DNA of 64,000 nt from Lactobacillus sp. (GCA_022484695.1 JAKVKU010000003.1:124001-188000), one strand, 5' to 3'. Positions 29,792 to 39,540 are shown, counted from the first letter of the stretch. The notes: generated from the sequence alone by a model not told the origin. Numbers and translations: made by a program.

Positions 29792-30691
29792 TCACTTACG
29801 TTTATATTGAAATCTTGTTTTCGATTCAATTTCGGTTCTGAATTGTAAATAATTATCGTATCGCCAAGTGGCAATGTCATTATTGGCAACGGCCGCTTTG
29901 ACGGCACAGCCAGGCTCATTGACGTGTTGACAGCCCCTAAAGCGACACTGAACACTAAATGGTTCAAAATCAACGAATTGATCTTTTAAGTCGGCCAAGG
30001 GGATTTGATCGATTTCTAACGAAGAAAAACCCGGCGTATCAGCGATCCAGCCTGAACCAAACTTTAATAGTTCCACTTGCCGCGTCGTATGTTTGCCCCG
30101 ATTTAAACTTTGTGATATCACGCCCGTGGCTAAATCTAGCTTCGGATTTAAATGGTTCAACAACGTGGACTTGCCGGCCCCAGATTGTCCGGTGACCACC
30201 GCTGTTTGGGTTTGCAGATGGTCGGTCAAGGCCTGTAAGTTCTCAGCCAGAAACGGCTTTGGGGTCATCAATACGGGGTAGCCAATGTTTTCATAATAAG
30301 CAAATATTGCTTCAAAGGTGCCATAAGCCGTCGGCGTTAGTAAGTCGCCCTTCGTGACATATAACAACGTATTAATGCCGGCAAAATGTTGCATGACCAA
30401 AAAGCGATCTAATAAATTGGCCTGGAAATCTGGTTCTTTAAGGGATGTCACCGTGATCACCAAATCAATGTTGGCCACTGGCGGTCGCACCAATGCATTT
30501 TTACGGTCCAATAATTCCAGGATATAGCCATCCGTGGCATTGGAAGATTCAAAAATAACTTCGTCCCCCACTAATGGTTTGATCCCTTTTTTGCGAAAAT
30601 TACCCCGGGCCCGGGTTTGATAAATAGCTTGCCCATCATCCACGTAGTAAAAACCACCGATCAATTTTACAATTCTGCCTTGGCCTTTCAT
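29792..30691 (-). CDS. rsgA: ribosome small subunit-dependent GTPase RsgA
   Basis: RsgA is a circularly permuted GTPase that checks 30S maturation. The 299 residues have an OB fold at the N-terminus, the permuted G motifs with G4 as VTKGD (near residue 117) preceding the P-loop GQSGAGKSTLLN (about 172), DTPGFSSL, and a C-terminal zinc site formed by Cys residues and His in QCRFRGCQHVNEPGC. It follows prkC and precedes rpe. Confidence 0.95.
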   Translation of the reverse strand: MKGQGRIVKLIGGFYYVDDGQAIYQTRARGNFRKKGIKPLVGDEVIFESSNATDGYILELLDRKNALVRPPVANIDLVITVTSLKEPDFQANLLDRFLVMQHFAGINTLLYVTKGDLLTPTAYGTFEAIFAYYENIGYPVLMTPKPFLAENLQALTDHLQTQTAVVTGQSGAGKSTLLNHLNPKLDLATGVISQSLNRGKHTTRQVELLKFGSGWIADTPGFSSLEIDQIPLADLKDQFVDFEPFSVQCRFRGCQHVNEPGCAVKAAVANNDIATWRYDNYLQFRTEIESKTRFQYKRK

Positions 30692-30729
30692 ATTTCACTC
30701 CATTTCTGAAAAAAGTAGGTGTCTTATTA

Positions 30730-30758
30730 TATTTACGATTTATTTATTTCTTTGTCAA
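30730..30758 (-). promoter_or_regulatory. possible promoter of rsgA-rpe-thiN
   Basis: Minus-strand TTGACA (30753-30758) lies 17 bases before TAAATA (30730-30735); a TATAAT is nearby but 21 bases away. The -35 is perfect, the -10 is weak. Confidence 0.5.
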
Positions 30759-30759
30759 C

Positions 30760-32760
30760 TCATTGGGGGGCTTGGACCTCATCACTCATGATCAATTCGC
30801 CATCCCGAACAATCCGATAATAAGCCGACTCATTTTGCTTCACAGTAAAACTCAAATTAACTTGGGTATCTTGGGTAATCGGGAACTGTTTGTAAACCGT
30901 ATTAATATTGTGAGTACTGTCTTGGATAAAAATCGTTACATGATTTTCTTGGACACCCCCACTGGATTGGGCACTGGAACTAAGACTTGAACTTGATGTA
31001 CTGCCACTTTGATTACCAGCACTGGTACTGGCGCTGGTACTACTGGTAGCCACAGGATTGTAAGGAATCGTCAAAGTTTTGGAAAATGTTGTGGTCGCCG
31101 GTTTGACTGGTTTTTTGCCCAAGGATAAGGATACTCTTATATTGGCTTCCCGGCTGATTGGCGTCCCAGCAGCTGGGCTTTGAGAAATCACCAGCCCCTT
31201 TTCCACCGTATCGGAGTATGCACTGCTAAAACTGACATTTAACCCATTTTCATTGGCATAGTCTTGAACACTCTTTTGGGTGTAATTGGTCAAATCCCGC
31301 ATATTAATGACCGCTTCACCGGTGCTCACGGTAAAGGTGATTATAGTATCTCTGGGAATCACTTTCTTGCCATCAGGTACGTCTTGCTTGGTGATTTGAC
31401 CTGCAGGGTAGTCATTGGAAGTGACGGTGGTCTTCCGAACGGTAAAGCCAAGTTTCTTTAAGGTTTTGGCAACGTCGGCATAATTTTTACCGACGTAATT
31501 GGTCACTTCAATTTTTTTCGGACCTAGACTAATGAGCAGTCCGACCCGGCTATTTTCCTTGACCACCATGCCTTTATTGGGAATGGTTTTAATGACGCGA
31601 CTCTTTTGAACATTGTCATCGTGCTGCTGAGCCACATCCCCAACCGCTAAATGATTATCGGCCAAGGTGGATTCAGCTTGGGTTTGACTCATCCCGGAAA
31701 GATCAGGGATGGTGACATCTTTTTTGGCACTGCCGATGACAATACCGGTAATCAATATCACCAATAACCCCAAAATACCAGCCCAAAGCCAAAACCGCTT
31801 GCGCTTGAGAAAAGCTAACTTCCCGGATTGCTTTTTAGGTGGTGTTGCTAACTCACTTTTGGCCGGAACGTCAATAATTTTTGTCTCATCCAGATCATCC
31901 CGCGGTACTGGCAGATATTTAGCTTCATTCGCCCGGCTTTTTTGCAAAGAGGTTTGAATATCGGCCTTCATTTCCTTGGCTGATAAATAGCGATCTTTGG
32001 GATTTTTAGCGGTGGCATGTAAGACCACATTTTCTAAGGCTTGGGGAATTCGAGGATCAAATTTTTGTACCGACGGAATCTCGCTTTGAAAGTGTTTGAT
32101 GGCAATCGATACAGCTGATTCCCCTTCAAAGGGCACTTTCCCTGTTAGCAATTCGTACAAAATGATCCCTAGGGCATAAATATCCGATTGTTTGGTAGCC
32201 ATCCCGCCTTTGGCTTGTTCCGGGGATAAATAATGGACTGATCCTAACAAGGTATTCGTTTGCGTCAACGAATTGTCGTGGAGCGCCACAGCAATGCCAA
32301 AATCCATTATTTTAATGTGATCATGATTGTCGATCATAATGTTTTGGGGTTTTAAATCCCGATGGATAATATCGTGATCATGAGCAACTTGCACGGCATC
32401 GAGAATTTCCGACATGATATCAATAACTTTTTGATAAGGAATCGGAAAATATTTCTGAATGTAGTGTTTTAAATCCATACCGACGACATATTCCATGACA
32501 ATGTAACTCATGCCATTTTCTTCACCAATATCAAATACTTTGACAATATTGGGGTGGTTTAACTTACGTGAAGCCCGGGCCTCACGTTGAAAGCGCCGTT
32601 TGGTATCGTCATTTGACTGCAGGTCCATTCTTAAGACCTTAATCGCCACTTGCTGCTTGGTTTGCAGGTCATCGGCCAAATAGACATTGGCCATGCCCCC
32701 TTCACCAATCGGCTTAATGATTTTATAACGGCCACTTAAAATATGATTGGCTTCCATCAT
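30760..32760 (-). CDS. prkC: PASTA-domain serine/threonine protein kinase PrkC/StkP
   Basis: A membrane Ser/Thr kinase that senses muropeptides or lipid II and phosphorylates cell-wall and division proteins. The 666 residues have a kinase domain at the N-terminus (GEGGMANVY, HRDLKPQN near residue 136, DFG), one transmembrane helix at about 336-360, three PASTA domains (about 365-560), a Ser/Thr-rich linker (about 575-605) and a small C-terminal domain. It begins in the overlap TGATG with prpC, so kinase and phosphatase are coupled. Confidence 0.95.
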   Translation of the reverse strand: MMEANHILSGRYKIIKPIGEGGMANVYLADDLQTKQQVAIKVLRMDLQSNDDTKRRFQREARASRKLNHPNIVKVFDIGEENGMSYIVMEYVVGMDLKHYIQKYFPIPYQKVIDIMSEILDAVQVAHDHDIIHRDLKPQNIMIDNHDHIKIMDFGIAVALHDNSLTQTNTLLGSVHYLSPEQAKGGMATKQSDIYALGIILYELLTGKVPFEGESAVSIAIKHFQSEIPSVQKFDPRIPQALENVVLHATAKNPKDRYLSAKEMKADIQTSLQKSRANEAKYLPVPRDDLDETKIIDVPAKSELATPPKKQSGKLAFLKRKRFWLWAGILGLLVILITGIVIGSAKKDVTIPDLSGMSQTQAESTLADNHLAVGDVAQQHDDNVQKSRVIKTIPNKGMVVKENSRVGLLISLGPKKIEVTNYVGKNYADVAKTLKKLGFTVRKTTVTSNDYPAGQITKQDVPDGKKVIPRDTIITFTVSTGEAVINMRDLTNYTQKSVQDYANENGLNVSFSSAYSDTVEKGLVISQSPAAGTPISREANIRVSLSLGKKPVKPATTTFSKTLTIPYNPVATSSTSASTSAGNQSGSTSSSSLSSSAQSSGGVQENHVTIFIQDSTHNINTVYKQFPITQDTQVNLSFTVKQNESAYYRIVRDGELIMSDEVQAPQ

Positions 32761-33503
32761 CAGCTACTCACCTCGGAATCCTCATAAAGTAAGAGCGCGG
32801 TGATGTTATCTGAACCACCGTTGTCATTGGCCAGGGTCACCAAAGTATCGCATTTGTCTTGTAGAGAACCCGAGGTGGTGAGAATTTCTTGAATTTGCTC
32901 ATCAGACACCATATTGGTCAAGCCATCAGAACAAAGTAACAAAAAATCTTCAGGAAAACTATGATAAATTGTGACATCAGCATCCACATCTTTGGAAATA
33001 CCTAAAGAACGGGTAATTAAGTTTTTCTGGGGATGATGTTTGGCATCTTCAGGAGAAATATCCCCGTGCTTGACCAGTTCATTGACAAAGGAATGATCTT
33101 CGGTCAATTGGGTCAATTCGCCAGCCCGCAGGCGATAACATCTCGAGTCACCAATGTTGGCCACAATATATGTATCTGCAATCATTAATACAGCTACAAA
33201 AGTTGTGCCCATCCCGGAAAGATTGGTATGGTGTAACGCTGTTTCTAAAATACGCTGATTTTCTGAATCTAATTCAAAGACCAACCAACGAATCAAATCA
33301 TCGATCGTCTGTGATTGGTTCGATTCAAAAGCATTGCCCAGATGGGTCACCACCATTTCTGACGCCACATCCCCACCTAAATGGCCGCCCATACCATCGG
33401 CCACAATCGCGATTTGGGCGCCAACGGCATTTTTAAAGACCCCAACCGAATCTTGATTATTTTCTCTTCTTTTTCCAACATCCGTACGATATGCAAATTT
33501 CAC
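32760..33503 (-). CDS. prpC: PP2C-type Ser/Thr protein phosphatase PrpC/Stp
   Basis: The partner phosphatase of PrkC. The 247-residue PPM domain shows metal-binding motifs RRENNQDS, VADGMGGH (near residue 36), NIGDSRCYR, LCSDGLTNM and GGSDNITALL. The start is GTG with GAGGTGA upstream. Its stop shares one base with the prkC start; rsmB precedes it by 13 bases. Confidence 0.95.
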   Translation of the reverse strand: MKFAYRTDVGKRRENNQDSVGVFKNAVGAQIAIVADGMGGHLGGDVASEMVVTHLGNAFESNQSQTIDDLIRWLVFELDSENQRILETALHHTNLSGMGTTFVAVLMIADTYIVANIGDSRCYRLRAGELTQLTEDHSFVNELVKHGDISPEDAKHHPQKNLITRSLGISKDVDADVTIYHSFPEDFLLLCSDGLTNMVSDEQIQEILTTSGSLQDKCDTLVTLANDNGGSDNITALLLYEDSEVSS

Positions 33504-33516
33504 GGTTTCACCTCAA

Positions 33517-34848
33517 TTAATTTCTTTTTAAACTGGCAATAAAGAAGCCATCAGAATTGTAATCATCTGGATAAATTGTCAGGGTTTTATTGGCGGTTGT
33601 TAAGTTTGCCTTAGTGTAGGTTTGTTCTAGAGAAAAATTGGGGTGCCGCTTCAAGAAGGCTGCGACAACAGCGTCATTTTCTTCTTGAACGATGGTACAA
33701 GTGCTGTAAACTAAGCGCCCATTTTGCTTTAACACCCAGGCCGCACTTTCTAAAATCTGTAATTGCAACTTTTGTAGGTTTTTAAAATCTGCTATTTCTT
33801 TACGATAACGAATCTCTGGTTTCCGCCGGATCAACCCGATACCTGAACAAGGTGCATCCACGAGGACCTTGTCAAAGGTTTCAGCCGGGTAATGATCACT
33901 GACCTGTCTGGCATCCATTTGCTGAGCAACCACTAAATCAGCCACATGTTGTCTTTTGGCGTTTTGATTGATCAATTTTATTTTTTGATCATACAAATCC
34001 AGGGCTAAGACTTTACCACCCTGGTTTGGATCAAGATAAGTGGCAATTTGGGTGGTTTTCCCCCCCGGAGCTGCACAGGCATCCAAAACATAATCACTGG
34101 GCTGAACTTGCAGGGCTGGCGCCACCAATTGGGCACTTTCATCTTGCATGACGATGGCACCGTTTTGAAACAAGGCGGTATTAGCCAGATGGCCACTGGG
34201 GGCAATTAAACCCACATCAGAAATCGAACTGGCGGTGACATCAAAGTCAGCCGCCCGCAACGCCACTTGGGCTTTTGCAACAGTGGTCACCGTGGTATTG
34301 ACCCGAACACTATTTAGCGGCGGTTGATTAACGGCCGTTAAAATAGCTTCAGTTTTAGCTAAACCCAACTGCGCTGTTAACATGGCGGTGATTTGGGCAG
34401 GCACACTGTATTGAATACTCAAGCGCTCATTGGTATTTTCAATCAGTTTAGGATCTCGAAAACCCTGCCGCTGAACATTGCGTAAAATCGCATTGATCAA
34501 GTTGCCAATGCCCCCATTGCCCCGAATTTTGCCAATTTTGACGGCTTCAAAAATCGCCGCCCGAACTGGGACCCGATCCAAATAAAACATTTGGTAAACC
34601 GCAATATTTAAAACCACTAAAACCCAGGACGGTGTTGGCTTAGTTGTTCTTAAAAAGGGCTGTACTTGATACTCTAACGTTAACTTATGTTGCAACACAC
34701 CATATACTAAATTGGTAACAAAATTGGTGTCTTGAATAGACAAGTCGTGTTGCCGTAAGGTTTGATCGAGTTTTAAATTTGAATAGGCACCTTCATCAAG
34801 GACTGCCAGTAATACACTTAATGCTAATTCTCTTGGTGATTTAGCGAT
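33517..34848 (-). CDS. rsmB: 16S rRNA (cytosine-967-C5)-methyltransferase RsmB
   Basis: RsmB makes m5C967 in 16S rRNA. It has an N-terminal NusB-like RNA-binding domain (about 1-130) and a C-terminal SAM domain with DACAAPGGKT, the catalytic Cys in VDAPCSGIGLIRR, and YSTCT. The start is unusual: AGGAGG is followed eight bases later by ATC (34848), giving (I/M)AKSPRELAL with 443 residues, a natural N-terminus for the family. The nearest conventional in-frame start, ATG at 34914, lies deep inside fmt and adds 22 residues. I favour ATC but cannot prove it. Confidence 0.85.
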   Translation of the reverse strand: MAKSPRELALSVLLAVLDEGAYSNLKLDQTLRQHDLSIQDTNFVTNLVYGVLQHKLTLEYQVQPFLRTTKPTPSWVLVVLNIAVYQMFYLDRVPVRAAIFEAVKIGKIRGNGGIGNLINAILRNVQRQGFRDPKLIENTNERLSIQYSVPAQITAMLTAQLGLAKTEAILTAVNQPPLNSVRVNTTVTTVAKAQVALRAADFDVTASSISDVGLIAPSGHLANTALFQNGAIVMQDESAQLVAPALQVQPSDYVLDACAAPGGKTTQIATYLDPNQGGKVLALDLYDQKIKLINQNAKRQHVADLVVAQQMDARQVSDHYPAETFDKVLVDAPCSGIGLIRRKPEIRYRKEIADFKNLQKLQLQILESAAWVLKQNGRLVYSTCTIVQEENDAVVAAFLKRHPNFSLEQTYTKANLTTANKTLTIYPDDYNSDGFFIASLKRN

Positions 34849-35818
34849 GAGCTCCGCCTCCTGGTATCTTTTGAATGAATGGTGTCCCAACCGTGAGTTG
34901 TTGGCCAAGACCATTTAAGAAAGCTGCAATCGGCATCTTAGCCTTACCCGCTGGTTGAAGCTCTAATAAAGCCAAGCTTTCCGAGGCACTGCCCGTAGAA
35001 ATGATAAGTTCTTTCTTGCTTTTAACCAATACTGTCCCTGGTAATGCACCATCATTAGGAACAGCAACCACTTTAGCCAACCATACTTTGAGGCGCTGGC
35101 CTTCAAAATAAGTATACGCCCCAGGATCCGGGTTCAAAGCTCTGATTTGCCGGTCTAATTGTGACGCTGTATGGGTGAAATCCAATACCTCTTGTTCAGG
35201 GGTCAAATTATAAGCCACTGTCACTTTGTCTGGATCCTGAGCTGTTGGTGTAATGGTACCTGCGGCAATTTTAGGCAGGGTTTCAAGTAATAGCTTAGAA
35301 CCCACTTGACTTAGTTTTTCAAATACGGTGCCTGAAGTATCCGTGGCTTCAATGGGAATAGCCGCTTGGGCCAACATATCCCCAGCATCCATTTTTTTGG
35401 CCATATACATAATCGTGATGCCTGTTTCTTTTTCCCCGTTCATAATCGCCATTTGAATCGGTGCACCCCCGCGATACTTGGGTAACAAAGAGCCATGAAC
35501 ATTCACAGCTGCAATTTTAGCCGCCTTTAACACCGACATGGGTAAGAACTGCCCAAAGGCAGCTGTGATAATAAAATCTGGTTGGAGCGCTTGAATTCGG
35601 GCAGCTTCCGGGCTGCCACTAATTTTAGCTGGCTGTAATACCTCAAGGCCGGCTTCACTGGCAAAGGCTTTAACTGGGGAAGCCGTCAGTTTGTGCTTGC
35701 GGCCCACTGGCTTATCCGGTTGGGTCACCACGGCTTTAATATCATAGCCCGCGGCTAATAAGCCCTTCAAAACGACCACTGAAAAATCGGGCGTTCCCAT
35801 AAAAATAATTGATGACAT
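34841..35818 (-). CDS. fmt: methionyl-tRNA formyltransferase
   Basis: Fmt formylates initiator Met-tRNA. The 325 residues start MSSIIFMGTPDFS and include the AAFGQFLP segment, the catalytic motif around NVHGSLLPKYRGGAPI (about residue 108-123) and the C-terminal OB-like domain. Two adjacent ATG codons (35821 and 35818) follow GAGGTG; the second has the better spacing. It overlaps rsmB by 8 bases at its end if rsmB starts at ATC, and follows priA, the usual priA-fmt-rsmB order. Confidence 0.95.
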   Translation of the reverse strand: MSSIIFMGTPDFSVVVLKGLLAAGYDIKAVVTQPDKPVGRKHKLTASPVKAFASEAGLEVLQPAKISGSPEAARIQALQPDFIITAAFGQFLPMSVLKAAKIAAVNVHGSLLPKYRGGAPIQMAIMNGEKETGITIMYMAKKMDAGDMLAQAAIPIEATDTSGTVFEKLSQVGSKLLLETLPKIAAGTITPTAQDPDKVTVAYNLTPEQEVLDFTHTASQLDRQIRALNPDPGAYTYFEGQRLKVWLAKVVAVPNDGALPGTVLVKSKKELIISTGSASESLALLELQPAGKAKMPIAAFLNGLGQQLTVGTPFIQKIPGGGAHR

Positions 35819-35833
35819 CATACACACCTCGTC

Positions 35834-38236
35834 TTACATAAATTGTAATGGTTCTTGATCGATGGAAATTTGCAATTGGCGATAATTTGATTTTTGGGTC
35901 AAATTTAAAATATGGTCCAGCGTTTGGGCCAATTTGGGTTCTTGTTTATATTTCACAATAATTTGATAATAATAGCGATTCTTAATGCGGGCAATTGCCC
36001 GGGGGGATGGCCCTAAAATAATGGCCTTTTGGGATAATCCGGGCTGCAATAATTTTAAAATACTATAAGCGGCCTTGGCGGCTTTATTTTCTTCTGGATC
36101 GCTACAAGCCAGTCGAACGGTAAAATAATAAGGGGGATAATTACCCTGGTGCCGAATATTCATTTCAGTTCGGAAGAATTTTTCATAGTCTTGGGACTTA
36201 GCCAGCTGAATGGCGTAATGATCAGGGTTATAAGTTTGGATGATAACTTCCCCTTTTTTAGCGCCCCGACCAGCACGCCCGGCAACTTGCGTCAATAACT
36301 GAAAGGTACGCTCACTGGCCCGAAAATCCGGCAACCCCAGGGCTGTATCAGCATTAATGACCCCCACCAGCGTTACATTGGGGAAATCCAAGCCCTTGGC
36401 AATCATTTGCGTGCCTAATAAAATATCAGCTTGGCCGGCACCAAAGGCTTTCAGCAAGCGTTCATAGGCCCCTTTCTTGCGGGTGGTATCCACATCCATG
36501 CGAATGATCCGGGCCTTTGGGTACATTTCTTGTAATTCTTTTTCGACCTTCTCGGTCCCCGTGCCGTAATAACGAATCTTGTTGCTATGACAGTTGGGAC
36601 ACTTTTTAGGGATCGGTTCTTCATGACCACAGTAATGACATTTTAACGTATGTGTGTCCATATGCAAAGTTAGCGAGATATCGCAATTAGGACATTTAAC
36701 CACATAGCCACAATCCCGACACATCACAAAAGACGAGAAGCCCCGACGATTGAGCATCAAAACGCTCTGCTCTTTTTTAGCTAACCGTACCCCAATCGCT
36801 TCACTGAGGGCCCGGGAAAAGTCTAGGGTTTGATGTTGTTCGATATTTTGCCGCATATCAATGATCTGCACCTTCGGCAAAGGTGCTTGATTCACCCGGG
36901 TGGGCAAACGTAATAATTGGTAGACACCCTTTTGGGCCCGGGCTCTGGACTCTAGTGACGGGGTAGCACTGCCCAAGACCAAGGGGCAATGATGATATGC
37001 GGCGCGGTGAATGGCCACATTTCTAGCATGATAGCGGGGAGTATCTTCTTGTTTATAACTATATTCGTGTTCTTCGTCCATAATGATGATGCCGATGTTT
37101 TCTAAGGGCGCAAAGACAGCTGAACGGGCCCCGACGACAACTTTAGCTTGGCCTGCACGGATGCGTCGCCATTCGTCATACTTTTCACCTTCCGACAACC
37201 CACTATGCAAAACAGCTACTTGGTTCCCAAAACGCTGAAAAACTCGTTGGACCATCTGAGGTGTCAAAGCAATTTCAGGGACCAGCATCAAGGCCGTTTT
37301 ATTCAGGTCTAATGCCCGTTGCATCGCTTGCAGGTATACTTCTGTTTTGCCGCTGCCGGTTACGCCTTCTACTAAAAACACCTTAGCCAACTTATGGTCA
37401 GTGGCTTGGTCAATTGCGGCCACTGCTCGTTGTTGGTCTGGTAATAATTCTCGCGGTGCTTCAGCAATTCGCTTGTCTGGTAATACCCGTCTTTTGACTT
37501 CCAAGGCTTTAATGGTGATCAATTGGTGTTTCACCGCTGTTTTCAACACACTGGCTGAAAACAGTGTCTGGACCGTTTTAACCCAAATAAAATCAGCCCT
37601 CCCGGTCTGGCGCGCCAAATAATACAATAACTCTTTTTGTTTCTTGAGCCGTTCTGGTAATTCCTGGGCTTGTTGTAACAAGCTTTCCGCAGTTTGATCC
37701 AAAATAACAGCCCGCTGGGTTTTGATCTTAGCTTTGTTATGCACTTGGTATTCAAAGCTGATCACCCCAGCCTGTCTTAATTTCAGCAGAGTCGCCAAAT
37801 CACTTTTGCTGACTTGATCGTCTAATACCACGGATTCATGTTGTTTTAAAAATTCGGGCAGTTGGGGATCATCTGGCTGCAAGACATGCACGACCTTGTC
37901 ATAACTCCCCCGCATCACCCCTGGCAAAATGGTTTGTAAACAGGTAATTCGAAAAGCGTAGGTGCTTTTGGCCAACCAATCGGAAAGTTCCAGGAGTTCG
38001 GGAGTCAAAACTGGTTCTAAATCAATAATATCTTCTATGGGTTTTAATGGCGTCGACACGTCTTGGTCCACAATATCAACCACATAGCCTTGCAATAAGC
38101 GATTGCCTTTGCCAAAACTAACCACCACCCGTAATCCCTTTTGAATCAAGGGCAGCATCGCTTGGGGGATTGCATAATCAAAGGGCCGGTTAGTTTGCAT
38201 TACAGGAACATCAACAATAACTTTGGCAATCTTCAA
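35834..38236 (-). CDS. priA: primosomal protein N' (replication restart helicase PriA)
   Basis: PriA reloads the replisome at collapsed forks. The 800 residues have the N-terminal 3'-DNA-binding domain, a helicase core with VTGSGKTEVYLQ (near residue 290), the DEEH box followed by EYSYKQ, and a zinc-binding Cys cluster in CRDCGYVVKCPNC and CHYCG...CPNC (about 535-575), then AGRAGRG. Length and motifs are normal. It sits between coaBC and fmt. Confidence 0.96.
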   Translation of the reverse strand: MKIAKVIVDVPVMQTNRPFDYAIPQAMLPLIQKGLRVVVSFGKGNRLLQGYVVDIVDQDVSTPLKPIEDIIDLEPVLTPELLELSDWLAKSTYAFRITCLQTILPGVMRGSYDKVVHVLQPDDPQLPEFLKQHESVVLDDQVSKSDLATLLKLRQAGVISFEYQVHNKAKIKTQRAVILDQTAESLLQQAQELPERLKKQKELLYYLARQTGRADFIWVKTVQTLFSASVLKTAVKHQLITIKALEVKRRVLPDKRIAEAPRELLPDQQRAVAAIDQATDHKLAKVFLVEGVTGSGKTEVYLQAMQRALDLNKTALMLVPEIALTPQMVQRVFQRFGNQVAVLHSGLSEGEKYDEWRRIRAGQAKVVVGARSAVFAPLENIGIIIMDEEHEYSYKQEDTPRYHARNVAIHRAAYHHCPLVLGSATPSLESRARAQKGVYQLLRLPTRVNQAPLPKVQIIDMRQNIEQHQTLDFSRALSEAIGVRLAKKEQSVLMLNRRGFSSFVMCRDCGYVVKCPNCDISLTLHMDTHTLKCHYCGHEEPIPKKCPNCHSNKIRYYGTGTEKVEKELQEMYPKARIIRMDVDTTRKKGAYERLLKAFGAGQADILLGTQMIAKGLDFPNVTLVGVINADTALGLPDFRASERTFQLLTQVAGRAGRGAKKGEVIIQTYNPDHYAIQLAKSQDYEKFFRTEMNIRHQGNYPPYYFTVRLACSDPEENKAAKAAYSILKLLQPGLSQKAIILGPSPRAIARIKNRYYYQIIVKYKQEPKLAQTLDHILNLTQKSNYRQLQISIDQEPLQFM

Positions 38237-38251
38237 CTAGTTTCACCTCGG

Positions 38252-39457
38252 TCAAATATGTTGGCTGATCAATTCAATTAATTTTTGTGCAATCAATGGT
38301 TTCGCAGCTTGAGCCAACCGAATACTTTTTTGAGTATTGGTCAAAACAGTCACGGCGTTGTCATCACTGTTAAAGCCAATACTAGCTTGACTCACATCAT
38401 TAGCCACGATCATATCCACATGTTTTTCAGCCAACTTTTTCAAAGCATACTGCTCTAAATTAGATGTTTCAGCTGCAAAGCCCACTAAAAATTGGTGCTG
38501 TTTTTTTTGGCCTAAACCGGCTAAAATATCGGGATTTTTAACCAATTCCAGCTTCGTTAAATCATCTTTAGTTCCCTTTTTAATTTTATAAGTCAGGGTT
38601 TGTGCGGGGCGATAATCTGAAATTGCGGCGGCCATAATGACAATATCTAATTGATCAAAACGACTTTCAATGGCTTGTTGCATCTCTAAAGCTGATTGCA
38701 CGGCAACTAGTTCAACCCCTAATGGCACTGGTAAGTTATGAATGGTACTCACCAAGGTTACTTTTGCACCGGCATAAGCGGCGGCTTTAGCCAAAGCATA
38801 CCCCATTTTTCCAGAGGAATCATTGGTGATATAACGCACAGAATCGATTCGCTCCCGAGTACCCCCTGCAGAAATCAAAACCCGTTTGTGCTTTAAATGG
38901 GAATTAGACTGGCGGACACTTTCCGCTAACTCAATATAATCAAAAATTTCTTGGGGTTCTAGCATGCGCCCATCCCCAGCATAACCTTCGGCTAATAAAC
39001 CCTTAGCCGTGGGCAACACGTTAATGCCATCAGCCGTTAGCTGGGCCAAGTTACGCACCACAGCAGGATTATGCAACATTTTAGAATTCATCGCTGGGAC
39101 TAAATACTTTGGGCCATCGATTGCCAGTAGCGTTGAGGTTAATAAATCATCAGCGATGCCATTGGCCATTTTTCCAACCACATTGGCCGTGGCCGGTACG
39201 ATGATGGCAATTTCCGTCCAATCTGCGATTTCAATATGCACCACTTTAGGATTTTGCGGATCGGCAAATAATTGGGTATAAGTGTGTTCATGTAATAATG
39301 CTTCAAAAACAGCGGGTGTTACAAACGCTTGCGCGGCTTGGGTCATGACCACCCGAACATTGGCACCAGCTTTTTGCAATAATCGGGCTAAAAGCGGTAC
39401 TTTATAAGCTGCGATACCGCCGCTTATAAAAATAGTAATGTTTTTTTGATTGAACAT
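38252..39457 (-). CDS. coaBC: bifunctional phosphopantothenoylcysteine decarboxylase / phosphopantothenate-cysteine ligase
   Basis: CoaBC makes 4'-phosphopantetheine in coenzyme A synthesis. The N-terminal CoaC flavoprotein has the SGGIAAYK start, the catalytic His segment HIEIADWTE, and PAMNSKM. The lid motif, AC-G-x-x-G-x-GRM in E. coli, here reads LLAEGYAGDGRM, so the usual Cys is Glu. The C-terminal CoaB part shows SAGGTRERID, the KIKK motif and KNPDIL. The ATG at 39457 has GGGAGAG upstream; an upstream ATG at 39472 overlaps that site. It is preceded by a terminator after rpoZ. Confidence 0.93.
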   Translation of the reverse strand: MFNQKNITIFISGGIAAYKVPLLARLLQKAGANVRVVMTQAAQAFVTPAVFEALLHEHTYTQLFADPQNPKVVHIEIADWTEIAIIVPATANVVGKMANGIADDLLTSTLLAIDGPKYLVPAMNSKMLHNPAVVRNLAQLTADGINVLPTAKGLLAEGYAGDGRMLEPQEIFDYIELAESVRQSNSHLKHKRVLISAGGTRERIDSVRYITNDSSGKMGYALAKAAAYAGAKVTLVSTIHNLPVPLGVELVAVQSALEMQQAIESRFDQLDIVIMAAAISDYRPAQTLTYKIKKGTKDDLTKLELVKNPDILAGLGQKKQHQFLVGFAAETSNLEQYALKKLAEKHVDMIVANDVSQASIGFNSDDNAVTVLTNTQKSIRLAQAAKPLIAQKLIELISQHI

Positions 39458-39490
39458 CGTTTTCTCTCCCATACATTAGCTTATAACTAC

Positions 39491-39528
39491 AAAAAAACTC
39501 TTCACCAATTATAACAATTAGGGAAGAG
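39491..39528 (-). terminator. terminator between rpoZ and coaBC
   Basis: CTCTTC-CC-AATT pairs with AATT-GG-GAAGAG, then seven T residues on the minus strand. It ends gmk-rpoZ, so coaBC probably depends on read-through or a nearby promoter. Confidence 0.8.
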
Positions 39529-39540
39529 CTTTAACTATTA

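Noticed and set aside
29779..29973. A 65-residue N-terminal extension of rpe into rsgA
   Set aside because: It is simply the other frame of rsgA; the family N-terminus MKIAPSILSADF and a GAGGAG site place the start at 29778.
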